A stretch of DNA of 64,000 nt, from the NCBI GenBank assembly GCA_039105265.1, contig JAPFFF010000065.1:434001-498000 (forward strand), written 5' to 3'. This document shows, one piece after another, positions 8,379 to 18,152 of this stretch. Positions within the stretch are counted from its first letter, which is position 1. Every line of letters starts with the position of its first letter. Both the position numbers and the translations under genes were made by a program. The DNA comes from Tritrichomonas musculus. Lineage: Eukaryota; Parabasalia; Tritrichomonadida; Tritrichomonadidae. The notes beneath the pieces are model-generated. The model had not been told where the DNA came from. It searched no databases and saw nothing but the letters and a program-made list of their open reading frames with translations.

Positions 8379-9608
8379 ATGACCGACAACAGGAAATCGT
8401 TCAAGATATTCGACAATGAGTACAATTCGCTGCTCAAGTACCCATTCAAATCCAAGATATCGAAATTGGACCCATCGCAGTTCATCATCAACCCAGAAAC
8501 TCATCATGAGCCATTCGTGAAGGACTTCAAATTGAAATCATGCAGTCCCTATTCAAAACCGGATTTCTCATTGGAACCCGGATGCTGGGAAGTCGATTTG
8601 ATGTTTGTGAAGTACACTACAAGGGCTGATGATGGAATCGAGTCCGTGGTAGTCCATGAAACCATTTACCTCATCATGGTGAATGTCAACACACGGTATC
8701 TAATTGTGGAACCGCTTAAGAACAGACTAGCTGATACCATCAAGACCGCATACACCAAAATCATTCTTGAGAAATATGATGACTTCAAATTCAATACCAT
8801 CAAATGCGATGGTGAGAATAACCTACTCAAAGTGCTTGATATACTTGGCCGCTACAATCCATCCAGAAGTAAATATAGAGGTACCAAAAATGTGTTGATT
8901 GACCGCAATGCAGTGATTGTCGATAAATCCAAACACAACAACGCTCACAAAATCGTTGATGCAACCATCAGGACACTCCGTAATGCATTCGGTTTAGATA
9001 ATCGTCGGATTGGAGACCCATACCTGATGCAACAGATGGTACACTTCTATAACAACACACCACATCGGTCTCTACGAATGCCCAATCCCAATTACCGAGA
9101 TGATGGAATCCAATATGACCCGTATCTAGCAAGGGAACCAAAGTGGATATACTACACACCCAATCAAATGCAGCACAACCCAGATTTGGAGTGGAGATAC
9201 ATCAGGGATTGCCAACGGCGGCTACGTCGAGTCAAAAATAATATGCAAATGGGTGGACTGCTGAGCTATCGCAAGGGGAATATCATATTGGTCCATTACG
9301 ATACATCCAAAACTGAGAAGAAGCATGAGAAGCAGAGGCGTGTGTTCAATGAGATTGCCGAATTCATTAGATACCATAATGGGAACGTCGAATGCAAACT
9401 GCTGAAGCCATATCATAGATTCCAGTTGAATAATGATAATCAAGCAGGAACTGCGTTCTATGTACCGTATACCAAAACCACAACTGGTCGAATACCTAAG
9501 TCTGATGATGAGCGAGCTACCGTAACTGTCCCCATTATGTATACCCGATTCGTGGCACCCAATTATGCATCACTAGGTGAAGACTATAAGCAGTACTTTG
9601 CTATCTAA
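8379..9608 (+). CDS. Maverick part: retroviral-type integrase
   Basis: 409 aa. Central DDE-type core with Asp in WEVDLMFV (about residue 72), Asp in IKCDGENN (about 143) and the helix HKIVDATIRTLRNAFG, plus YNNTPHRSLRMPNP, typical of Maverick c-integrases. The C-terminal 150 residues are beta-rich and basic, the place of a DNA-binding or chromo-like module. Leader CTATTTTTGCACATTAA precedes the ATG. Role: joining the element's ends to target DNA with a 6-bp duplication. Confidence 0.85.
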   Translation: MTDNRKSFKIFDNEYNSLLKYPFKSKISKLDPSQFIINPETHHEPFVKDFKLKSCSPYSKPDFSLEPGCWEVDLMFVKYTTRADDGIESVVVHETIYLIMVNVNTRYLIVEPLKNRLADTIKTAYTKIILEKYDDFKFNTIKCDGENNLLKVLDILGRYNPSRSKYRGTKNVLIDRNAVIVDKSKHNNAHKIVDATIRTLRNAFGLDNRRIGDPYLMQQMVHFYNNTPHRSLRMPNPNYRDDGIQYDPYLAREPKWIYYTPNQMQHNPDLEWRYIRDCQRRLRRVKNNMQMGGLLSYRKGNIILVHYDTSKTEKKHEKQRRVFNEIAEFIRYHNGNVECKLLKPYHRFQLNNDNQAGTAFYVPYTKTTTGRIPKSDDERATVTVPIMYTRFVAPNYASLGEDYKQYFAI

Positions 9609-9611
9609 TAA

Positions 9612-9944
9612 ATGCCAAAGCGCTATTTCCATACACAGACCACCGAGTTTAAGCTACCTGAGGACTTCATATATAGTCGCAATAAGAAGTACATCGTAGT
9701 GCAGTATGTGGGAGCTATCCTGAATAAGACCATCATCGGTGATTTGATGGTACACTCGGATATTGTAGAATTCGACCCATACTGTGACCACTTCATAATG
9801 CTAGCCAACAGACGGCAAACCAAGTATCGCAAATATGAGATGCTCAATAGGACCAAGCGGGATTTCAAAATATGGTTCACAGACCTGTATGGTAATGAGA
9901 TAAAACCCGATGCATTCGTGCTATCCTGCTTGCTAATCTATTGA
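9612..9944 (+). CDS. Maverick part: unrecognised 110-aa protein
   Basis: Starts 3 bp after the integrase stop in the same direction, without its own T-rich leader, so perhaps co-transcribed. Predicted beta-rich (KYIVVQYVGAILNKTIIGDL). Function unknown. Confidence 0.5.
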   Translation: MPKRYFHTQTTEFKLPEDFIYSRNKKYIVVQYVGAILNKTIIGDLMVHSDIVEFDPYCDHFIMLANRRQTKYRKYEMLNRTKRDFKIWFTDLYGNEIKPDAFVLSCLLIY

Positions 9945-9982
9945 CCACAGTATGGCCCATATAGGAGTTTATTTTTGGGTAA

Positions 9983-11521
9983 ATGCTTGATGAATACTTA
10001 GATGTTTATAATATGAAACCAGGTCAATATCGCGAATTGCCATACTCAAAATATTTATCAGCTGTGTATCTCGATGTTGATAAGGTTACCAAATTATATT
10101 TCCCACGTGATTTAGTTCCACCACCAGTCGTTCATGACTATACGATTGATAAAGTCGGAGCTACATTCACAATGAATTCGTATGAAGAGGTCCCTACATA
10201 CATCTGGAGATCCAAATTTGTGGCCTCGAAGAATGATTATTGCATGATCCTAGTTCGGGGACCCAATAATAATAGACTCAGAGCAAATTCATATATAGCC
10301 TACCCCAGAAAATATTTCAAGGATACAGTTCTTGCAAACACAACTAAATCACCTGGTGATCACCCAATAGGGTTCGAGATATCGGTTTATTCAAACCCAT
10401 TACTGTTACCAACCATATATTGCTTTGAACAACTTCCGCTATTCCAGGTGAATCAGACAGCTCAGCCAGATAGTGGTCCAAAACCCATACAATTTTCATT
10501 CACAAGTGATGCGGTTTTTGGTAGATCCCCACCTCGTAAAAGGATTATGGTCAATGATGAGACTTCCCCATTCAAGCGAAGGATTAAAGATTGGTATCAC
10601 AAGCACACAACATATCACCCTCGGAAAAAGCTTATATCTAATGAGTACAGCAGTGATGATGCCCGAGCTCTCAGCCCCTCTGGGGATGATGCCCGAGCTC
10701 TCAGCCCCTTTGGGGGTGAGGTTAGGAGTGCTAGGAGTGATGAAGCTAGTGAGAGTAGCGATCATGAGCAAAATCCATATGACCCACGTGAAGCTGAATA
10801 TAGGGATAATGAGGTGCGAAATCAGCCAAAGGTTAGCCCAAATGGGGTATATATGTCCACCGATAAGAGACCAGGGACGAAATCCGTTGTTGCTCGAAAA
10901 ACAAATGGTTCATTACAAGAATATCGAGTTGGGAAACGCACAATGACTGATATACGACGTAAGCTGAAGCAATCGCAGCAGCAATCGCAGCAGCATTCGC
11001 AGGGACATCCAACACAGCCTCTCAGCCTCTCCGGGGATGAGTATTCCAGTGATGATTCCTCAAATGCGGATGAAGTAGCTCTCCGAGTAGATTCACAGAG
11101 AGGGCTTAGAGATAGAACTCGCGATCGGGATCAGTATTCATATGAATCTCAAGACAACTCCAATACTAGAACACCTAAGCGTTCATCTAGAGTATCATCT
11201 AGGGTATCAGTTCCAAAGCATTCCAGTTCGGTGAAATTCGGTAAATCATTTAAACCATATCGGGAGAAATTCACACCCCAATTCAAGGGTAATATCATGG
11301 ACACCACATTTGAGTATGAAATGCCGCCTGAGCGCAGTGATGAATATAGTGAACAGGAACTGAGTTCCCAATATGAGGAGGAAGTTGAGCCAGAGGCCGA
11401 GCCAGAGGCCAAGCCAGAGCCAGAGGCAATCGAGCCACCTCGTAGGCGCAAACGCAATACAAAAATAAAATCCAAACACAGCCAAAAGCGTGAGAATTTC
11501 TTTGACCAATTCAAACCATAG
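9983..11521 (+). CDS. Maverick part: 512-aa protein, folded N-terminus and charged tail
   Basis: Residues 1-165 look folded and beta-rich (VGATFTMNSYEEVPTYIW); the remaining ~340 residues are low-complexity and highly charged, with SSDDARALSP repeats, Ser/Arg-rich and Glu/Pro-rich blocks and a basic C-terminus. It could be a virion protein whose tail packs DNA, or a minor capsid candidate, but neither is shown. Leader TTTATTTTTGGGTAA precedes the ATG. Confidence 0.5.
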   Translation: MLDEYLDVYNMKPGQYRELPYSKYLSAVYLDVDKVTKLYFPRDLVPPPVVHDYTIDKVGATFTMNSYEEVPTYIWRSKFVASKNDYCMILVRGPNNNRLRANSYIAYPRKYFKDTVLANTTKSPGDHPIGFEISVYSNPLLLPTIYCFEQLPLFQVNQTAQPDSGPKPIQFSFTSDAVFGRSPPRKRIMVNDETSPFKRRIKDWYHKHTTYHPRKKLISNEYSSDDARALSPSGDDARALSPFGGEVRSARSDEASESSDHEQNPYDPREAEYRDNEVRNQPKVSPNGVYMSTDKRPGTKSVVARKTNGSLQEYRVGKRTMTDIRRKLKQSQQQSQQHSQGHPTQPLSLSGDEYSSDDSSNADEVALRVDSQRGLRDRTRDRDQYSYESQDNSNTRTPKRSSRVSSRVSVPKHSSSVKFGKSFKPYREKFTPQFKGNIMDTTFEYEMPPERSDEYSEQELSSQYEEEVEPEAEPEAKPEPEAIEPPRRRKRNTKIKSKHSQKRENFFDQFKP

Positions 11522-11528
11522 TACATGT

Positions 11529-12797
11529 TTATTCACCTTCATATGTAACACTGTATTGCATAGCTTTATTTTTCCTAGAGGCCCTTTCTAGCTTATTTTG
11601 GTTTTTCATCTCAATATATCCACTACCCTCTCCGTATAATTCATATTCGATTAACGCATTGATGTTATCAATAAATCCTTGGCGAGCTTTCTTCAATTCA
11701 GCTGGCGGGGCTGTTCGTGCGAACGTAACTAGATTTCCATAAAATGAAGTTTTATTTTTAGTATCTGGCTTGATTCCCTCATCGAATGTATATCCAAATC
11801 CCCATTGAAATACAACTTCCTCTACGAAATCTAACATGTCGCTAAGCTCATTGGGTACATCTCCTTTCTTTAGGTCACCAGTTTTACGGTTAATTGCCTT
11901 GTCAATAATTTTAATCCAGGCTTGGACCTTAGGACCGACACCCTTTTGATAAGTTTGTTTATGAGTACTCCTCCAATTCGACCAATCTGGGTAGTTGAAT
12001 GATTTGCCTCTAGCAGACTTTTTCTCAACAGCTAGTTTCATAGGAATGTCAAAGTAATAGACATATATGGCGTTGCATACCGTTAGAAAATTGGTCAGTT
12101 TCCTGATTTTGATATACTTATTATAAGTATTGTTGGACCAGAATATCTTCCATATGTGAGAGAACAGGGATGCCCAATAACTGTTAGGTGATAAACGTTT
12201 ACTAATACGTGCCTTTCCAAGACCGAGATCACCATATGCAGTTTCTAGAGTATTCAAGTCCTGGGATTTCTTCAATATATATTCACCACGATCCCAATCG
12301 ACATTGGCAACATCCTTATTAAATTGCTGCATAAGCCATACATTAAATGGAGTTGCTTGACGCTTAGCCTTTGTATTATAAATTGTTTTCCAGACCTTCT
12401 TATAAGGAGATGCATGGACTAATTTGTAACCGTTGACTATAGCTGGAGTTCCACGTTTATCAACAAGTATGATATCATCAACACGGTCACCATTAAGGTC
12501 TGTAATATTATTTCCTAATGGGTCAATACTGTTGGTTGGTAATAATCTGTACTTGGGAACTCCATTCTCATCAAGATGTTTCAAACAATATTCCTCCGCG
12601 GTATCACGAGCTGCTGCTGCTGGAATGTACTTAACTCGAAAGTTACCATTTATGACCATATGTAAGAAGTTCTTCTTGAAATCTGAAGAATCAGCTGTGA
12701 GTGCGAGATTGCCAAACTTGTCTAAATGGCTTTTAACATTTGTAAAGTCTTTACCTGAACGCTTACCCATGAGACCACTTCGTGATTCAATAGGCAC
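11529..12797 (-). CDS. Maverick part: unrecognised ~420-aa protein frame
   Basis: The first ATG in this frame is at 12770; the frame is open further upstream, so the start is uncertain. Contains an acidic loop DLNGDRVDDIILVD reminiscent of a calcium-binding or FG-GAP-like loop, followed by GYKLVHASPYKKVWKTIY. I believe related proteins occur in Polinton-like viruses, but I cannot name a function. It converges with the 512-aa gene, 7 bp apart. Confidence 0.5.
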   Translation of the reverse strand: MPIESRSGLMGKRSGKDFTNVKSHLDKFGNLALTADSSDFKKNFLHMVINGNFRVKYIPAAAARDTAEEYCLKHLDENGVPKYRLLPTNSIDPLGNNITDLNGDRVDDIILVDKRGTPAIVNGYKLVHASPYKKVWKTIYNTKAKRQATPFNVWLMQQFNKDVANVDWDRGEYILKKSQDLNTLETAYGDLGLGKARISKRLSPNSYWASLFSHIWKIFWSNNTYNKYIKIRKLTNFLTVCNAIYVYYFDIPMKLAVEKKSARGKSFNYPDWSNWRSTHKQTYQKGVGPKVQAWIKIIDKAINRKTGDLKKGDVPNELSDMLDFVEEVVFQWGFGYTFDEGIKPDTKNKTSFYGNLVTFARTAPPAELKKARQGFIDNINALIEYELYGEGSGYIEMKNQNKLERASRKNKAMQYSVTYEGE

Positions 12798-12931
12798 CCT
12801 TACATAGTCATATTCAGTGTCTTTAGAATATTTGGATTTTGGTCTGTGTACCGAACCTGGTACTTCCTTAAGTGATTTCCCACCGTATACAATCGGAGGT
12901 TTAACAGGTGTCCTAACATATTTATATTTAG

Positions 12932-15358
12932 CTAGAGTAGGTGCCTCAGCCTCAGCCTCAGACTCAACCTCAGTATCACCTTCATCCTCATCCTCCTCAC
13001 CACCACCAATATCGATAATTCATCATCATCATCATCAATTGCTTTAGTAGCCTTACTGGTTTTATGGGACATGTGTTCTTTAGGTGAAGAAAAAATGTTA
13101 TTATTTGTATTCTCACGATTGACATCTTTTTCGAAATCAGCTTCGATATCAGATTCGATACCCTCATAGACCCTAATCTTATTGATATATCTTCGTATAT
13201 TCGACACCTCGGCTTCTGCTTTTGGAGTCTTTATGGTAAGCGATCGATCTTCTGCGATTGAATCCAAGTTATGTATGATGTCATCAACCATATCTCGAAC
13301 CTCCCGAATCTCAAACTGGTTAAGTTCACGAGGTGCACATTCGGGGTCATCCGCAATGCGATAGTATTTGGGTAGTACCTCAATGATATCCTCAGGGAGA
13401 ATACGCTTTGTGCGCAGCATGTCCATATCCTGATCAATCCTATCTGCACGAGTTCCGATTTCTGGGAATATATTTGACATCGATTGGGATTCCGCCTCCT
13501 CCTCCTCTTCCTCCTCAAATTCTGGATTAACGGGTTGTCTATTGGGATTAGCATTATAATCAGGGGTGTCCTCGATTGGGACTTCGCTTGGATCTCCTGG
13601 AGATTCCAATCCAGGAAAATCCGATAATGGTATCGAATGGGACTTCGCTAGGGACTTCGCTAGGGACTTCGCTTGGATCTCCTCGATAGGGACTTCGCTA
13701 GGGACTTCGCTAGGGACTTCGCTTGGATCTCCTGGGGGTTTCGGTTGGGATATCAAATATAGATTCGGATTTGTGAAGTAAGTCTCGACATATTTCGTAA
13801 GCCTTTTCTTCAACTTGTCAACCTGACTAGGATTATTAAAGTCGGTGCTTACCAAAGCTTGACTCATCTCACCAATCGCTTTTACTATCTCAGTCTCGTA
13901 CGAATCTGGATAATAGATGATATGTCGAATATTATTGATGACTTCCTCTGATACATCGCATTTACTAGATAAATACTCAAGAAGCTTACGGTAATCAAGA
14001 AGCTTACTGTACGGGACTTTACTACTATCCTCCTCTTCCCCTGAGTCTTCACCGGAGTCTTCACCGGAGTCTTCACCGGAGTCTTCACCTGAGTCTTCCC
14101 CTGGAGGTTCCACGAGTGGATCTCCTTGGGGTTCCTCGATTGGGACTTCGCTTGGATCTCCTTGGGGTTCCCCTGGAGATTCCACCTCAGGAAACTCCGA
14201 TAATGGTATCTGTGGGGGTTTCGGTTGGGGTGCTACGATAGGGACTTCGCTTGGATCTCTTGGGGGTTTCGACTGGGACTTCGCGATAGGGACTTCGCTT
14301 GAATCTCCTTGGGGTTTCAAATATTTATTCGGATTTCTGAAGTAAATTGAAGCTTTCAGCTTAAGGAGGTTATTCAAACTTGCAACAGACCTAGGATCAT
14401 TAAAGTCGGTGCGTACACAATCTTGCCTCATCCCATCGATAGCATTTACTATCTCATCGACGTACAAGTCTGAATTATTGATGACATATATCATATTATC
14501 GATGGTTTCATCTGATACACCGCATTCACTAGATAAAAACTTAAGAAGCTCGCGGTATTTGTAGGGGACTTCACTATAAGCCTCCTCTTCACTTGGATCT
14601 CCTTGGGGTGCCACGATAGGGACTTCGCTAGGGACTTCGCTAGGGACTTCGCTAGGGACTTCGCTTGGATCTCCTGGGGGTTTCTCGATTAGATCTCCTG
14701 GAGATTCCACTTGGGATTCCACTTGGGATTCCACTTCAGGAAACTCCGATAATGGTATCTGTGGGTGTTTCAAATATAGATTCGGATTTGTGAAGTAAGT
14801 CGCGGCATTATCTTTAAGTCTTTGCTTCAAAGTTTGTTTCGTATTAGCGTTATTCTTGTAGTATCCAGCCCAAGTAGATGCCATGTCATTGATCGTCTGT
14901 TGTAACTCATCATTGTACAGATCTGGATTATTGATGACATGTATCATATTATCGATGATTTCTTTTGACACACGGCACGTATCATATAAAAACTTAAGAG
15001 TACCCTGGAGTCTGGTACCCTGGACTCTACTCCTATAATATGCAAATCTCTTTGGGTCATTGATGGATTTCAAATATGAATCTGTTGCTTCGAGGAATTG
15101 TTCGACATGGTACCTAAATTTTTTCTTAGTATCTTCAACTTGATCAGCTCTAATGGGATCTCCTCCTGGATTTGGCCAATATCTCCTCATCACATCGATA
15201 TGGCCAGACATCTGTTCACCATACTTATCTCTATTATTGATGGTACCTATCATAGCATTGATGATGGTTTCATCTGTTACTCCGAATTCACTATATAAAA
15301 ACTTAAGGATATTACGGTCTCTGGCGCTCTGGACTTCATTATCAATACGGGTAAGCAT
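12932..15358 (-). CDS. Maverick part: modular protein with four helical repeats
   Basis: 808-codon frame. Four diverged helical modules of about 80-90 aa share the pattern (L)LKFLSSECGVSDETIDNM with IxNNPDLYxxEIxxxIxxM, and three of the four go on to a PNxYL end. They are joined by linkers of Pro-Ser-Glu-Val repeats and a GEDSG repeat. The DNA shows 15-bp tandem repeats (around 13645-13735, 14045-14100 and 14610-14670). Structural or scaffold role is a guess. Divergent from the fibre-like gene with 18 bp between start codons. Confidence 0.5.
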   Translation of the reverse strand: MLTRIDNEVQSARDRNILKFLYSEFGVTDETIINAMIGTINNRDKYGEQMSGHIDVMRRYWPNPGGDPIRADQVEDTKKKFRYHVEQFLEATDSYLKSINDPKRFAYYRSRVQGTRLQGTLKFLYDTCRVSKEIIDNMIHVINNPDLYNDELQQTINDMASTWAGYYKNNANTKQTLKQRLKDNAATYFTNPNLYLKHPQIPLSEFPEVESQVESQVESPGDLIEKPPGDPSEVPSEVPSEVPSEVPIVAPQGDPSEEEAYSEVPYKYRELLKFLSSECGVSDETIDNMIYVINNSDLYVDEIVNAIDGMRQDCVRTDFNDPRSVASLNNLLKLKASIYFRNPNKYLKPQGDSSEVPIAKSQSKPPRDPSEVPIVAPQPKPPQIPLSEFPEVESPGEPQGDPSEVPIEEPQGDPLVEPPGEDSGEDSGEDSGEDSGEDSGEEEDSSKVPYSKLLDYRKLLEYLSSKCDVSEEVINNIRHIIYYPDSYETEIVKAIGEMSQALVSTDFNNPSQVDKLKKRLTKYVETYFTNPNLYLISQPKPPGDPSEVPSEVPSEVPIEEIQAKSLAKSLAKSHSIPLSDFPGLESPGDPSEVPIEDTPDYNANPNRQPVNPEFEEEEEEEAESQSMSNIFPEIGTRADRIDQDMDMLRTKRILPEDIIEVLPKYYRIADDPECAPRELNQFEIREVRDMVDDIIHNLDSIAEDRSLTIKTPKAEAEVSNIRRYINKIRVYEGIESDIEADFEKDVNRENTNNNIFSSPKEHMSHKTSKATKAIDDDDDELSILVVVRRMRMKVILRLSLRLRLRHLL

Positions 15359-15376
15359 ACCTTTATTTTATAGTAA
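15359..15376. promoter_or_regulatory. 18-bp divergent promoter region in the Maverick
   Basis: The two ATGs of the modular protein and the fibre-like protein are separated only by ACCTTTATTTTATAGTAA-type sequence, so both transcripts must start from this AT-rich segment or from inside the partner gene. Confidence 0.4.
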
Positions 15377-18064
15377 ATGTTCAGTATAGAACAGAGTGGA
15401 TTTTCAATAAAAGCGGCCACTATCGACGAGTTACTAATAGAATACATCAAAAAGTATGCATGTATGTGTCATGCCAATGGGTCCAATGGGTCCAATGGGT
15501 CGAATATAACTGGTCCCAACCAGGAGCAGATCAAGGAACTCATTACGAGTACAGTTGGTGAGCAACTCGAAAAATATGCATTAGCCAAGGACCTTGAGTC
15601 ATACGCTTTGCAAACCCAGCTATTCGACTATGTGAAAACCGAGGATTTCAATACGGAGATGCTGAAGTACGCATCTAGTGAAGATGTGGATAGTGCCATT
15701 GGGGAATTACGTGATTACATAGCCAAAAACTGTGCGCTATCCACTGAAATACCTGAGGTCCCTGAGAACATCGTTACGAGTGATTCATTGAGTACAGCTT
15801 TGGAACCATATGCGAAGCTTGCGAACTTAAGTGAGTACGCTAAGACCCAGGACTTGCCAGATATGACCGAGTACGTGAAGCTTGCGAACTTAAGTGAGTA
15901 CGTGAAGACCCAGGACCTCCCTGAGATACCCACAGTTCTCAAAAATAGTGAGTTGCAATTGAACATAAGAGATCAATTACCAGACGAAATGTTTCAGAAA
16001 TTGATGGCTGAAGATGTTAAACCATTATCAGCTCAAGCATCAATGTGTTTAACAAGTATGGCGGCTAATGAAGGTCTTCAAGCGGCTTTGGATTCTTGTT
16101 CCGAACAATATGTTCCAAAAGATGACCTCCCAGCGATTATTGATCAAGTGAAAGGCTATATCCCAGAGATTATCGAGGGGCAAACAACTATTCAATTCAC
16201 AATCGCCAATAATACAATTCTTGATTTGGATTACGACCCATATCATATACTGATTGAGCAATATGGGTTGGATATTGTCTCATCAGACAGCTACTATACA
16301 GCCCATTATGTTCACGCAGACTATTCGTACAATGACGATGATGATAATCTACCCTCTCAGATACTGCGCATGGAAGGAAGTGATTCTAGTCTTTGGTATC
16401 TGTATAACTCCCATGAGTTAATCAATCCAGGAACTGGTGATACACCGGAAATACTGTCATGTTCAATTACCAAAACTGTCGAACCAACAGACAAAAACGC
16501 TTATTCGGCTAGATATGTGTCGAACACTTATGCTCTCAAAGCGGATATCCCAGAACCAGTTGACTTGACACCATATTATACCAGTGGTCAGGCTGATGAG
16601 AAGTTCGTCGATGAAGATGAGCTCGCATATGAATTAGACAAGTATGAGACCAAGGATGTGGCTGATGGGAAGTATATTTCAAAAGACAATGTCATAAATG
16701 ATATTCCAATACAAGCTGGAGGTGAGAATATTGATTTTGAATGTAATGATCCGTATTTAACTAAATTTGTTACTCCAAATTGCGACAAATTACTAGCCGA
16801 CCTCATACAATATGGATTTTATATTGAATGTGAAAATTATGAAAATGGAAATTATGTCTATGATGGAACTAATGATACAAGATATTTATTTAGCCATGAA
16901 ACAAATAAATCATCAATAATTCGTATCATAAAGGATTTTGATGGACTTCTCAATGATTATTTTGTTGGCCCGAGTGGATTTTTCGAGCCTCCGAAAAATG
17001 TCTCTGTTGTCAGGCTCAATACTCCAGAAGTGTCCATTGCAACAACCCAAACTCTCAAAGAATTTGCGCTCAAAACGGATATCCCTGAGATCCCCACTGA
17101 TTTGGTTAATGAATCTGCACTGAGTACTGTATTGGAACCATACGCGAAGACTCAGGACTTACCAGATATGACCAAGTATGCACTCGCTGAAGATATCCCT
17201 GAGATACCCACAGATTTGGTTAATGGATCTACACTGAGTACTGTGTTGGAACCATATGCGAAGACCCAGGACTTACCAGATATGACCAAGTATGCACTCA
17301 CAACAGATATACCAGAACCTGTTGACCTGACTAAATATGTAGCAAAAAATGATGATGGTTCATTATCAATTAATAGTACCGAAAGTAATATTGCAAGTTT
17401 CTTTAGTTCTATTGATTCTAATACTCTTGCTATATTTAGATTTGGATATAATGATACTTATAATACTGTCTTTATGTATAGGTCTTCAAAAACTGCTGAT
17501 ACTGGTGAAGTATTTATATATGTTGATGGTCATAGATTTCAATCATTTAGCATGTTTGGTACTGCAAGAAATACAACAATTGATTCAAATTTACATGTTT
17601 CTGGCAAAATAACATCCAATGGTTCAACTACCATCACTCACTACTCCCCAATCGAGTCATCGGTTAACACCATCACCGATTTCGTCATTGGAGCTCCAGT
17701 ATATATGACCGGTAAGGTGTATCATCGTGAGGACTCGAAATGGATTGCTAGCACTGAAGCTGACACCACTGATTGCATATGTAGTGTGAAGACCACTGGC
17801 ACCTGGAAGGAGTATGTTGGTATATGCGTCAGAATCGATGAAGCCAATAGTTGTATCACATTCGCCACTCATGGGGATTACATGGTTAAGGTCGAGGACT
17901 CCTCATGCTATTCCATTGGGGATGAGGTATTCATTGATAACGCTGATAATAAACTGAAGATACTCACTGGTGAGACCGCGATAACCTCAAAAATAAATCG
18001 TATGACAGTGGGTATCATAACTGGTATCATCAACGGATCCACATTAGCTGTGTTTAAGGCCTAA
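15377..18064 (+). CDS. Maverick part: fibre-like protein, 895 aa
   Basis: The N-terminal region has a short Asn-Gly-Ser repeat (from a 9-bp DNA repeat near 15475), followed by many repeats of the type YAKTQDLPDMTKYALAEDIPE, alternating heptad-like and Pro segments as in trimeric phage and adenovirus fibres. A 114-bp tandem duplication lies at about 17078-17305. The last ~150 residues (from about VIGAPVYMTGKVYHR) are Gly/Val/Thr-rich and look like a folded tip domain. Role inferred: receptor binding or spike. No family was searched. Confidence 0.6.
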   Translation: MFSIEQSGFSIKAATIDELLIEYIKKYACMCHANGSNGSNGSNITGPNQEQIKELITSTVGEQLEKYALAKDLESYALQTQLFDYVKTEDFNTEMLKYASSEDVDSAIGELRDYIAKNCALSTEIPEVPENIVTSDSLSTALEPYAKLANLSEYAKTQDLPDMTEYVKLANLSEYVKTQDLPEIPTVLKNSELQLNIRDQLPDEMFQKLMAEDVKPLSAQASMCLTSMAANEGLQAALDSCSEQYVPKDDLPAIIDQVKGYIPEIIEGQTTIQFTIANNTILDLDYDPYHILIEQYGLDIVSSDSYYTAHYVHADYSYNDDDDNLPSQILRMEGSDSSLWYLYNSHELINPGTGDTPEILSCSITKTVEPTDKNAYSARYVSNTYALKADIPEPVDLTPYYTSGQADEKFVDEDELAYELDKYETKDVADGKYISKDNVINDIPIQAGGENIDFECNDPYLTKFVTPNCDKLLADLIQYGFYIECENYENGNYVYDGTNDTRYLFSHETNKSSIIRIIKDFDGLLNDYFVGPSGFFEPPKNVSVVRLNTPEVSIATTQTLKEFALKTDIPEIPTDLVNESALSTVLEPYAKTQDLPDMTKYALAEDIPEIPTDLVNGSTLSTVLEPYAKTQDLPDMTKYALTTDIPEPVDLTKYVAKNDDGSLSINSTESNIASFFSSIDSNTLAIFRFGYNDTYNTVFMYRSSKTADTGEVFIYVDGHRFQSFSMFGTARNTTIDSNLHVSGKITSNGSTTITHYSPIESSVNTITDFVIGAPVYMTGKVYHREDSKWIASTEADTTDCICSVKTTGTWKEYVGICVRIDEANSCITFATHGDYMVKVEDSSCYSIGDEVFIDNADNKLKILTGETAITSKINRMTVGIITGIINGSTLAVFKA

Positions 18065-18121
18065 TTATCGGGAAAGCATTTTTGCTGTTCCAGGGAATTA
18101 GGGGTTATCTCCATGAAATCT

Positions 18122-18147
18122 GGGTCGACGGGAAATCCCGCAGACCC
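18122..18147. repeat. 26-bp palindrome in the Maverick, copy 2
   Basis: Lies between the convergent fibre-like and polymerase genes, 6 bp from the polymerase stop. The core reads the same way as copy 1 (8281-8306) on the plus strand, although the neighbouring ~37 bp are inverted relative to copy 1. Could act as a bidirectional terminator. Confidence 0.7.
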
Positions 18148-18152
18148 CATAT

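Noticed and set aside
8379-9608. LTR retrotransposon as the source of the integrase
   Set aside because: No reverse transcriptase or LTR is present; the integrase lies between 277-bp Maverick repeats with a polymerase B, ATPase and capsid gene.
13640-14700. CRISPR-like array from the 15-bp repeats
   Set aside because: The repeats are in-frame coding repeats (SEVP, GEDSG) without unique spacers of even length.
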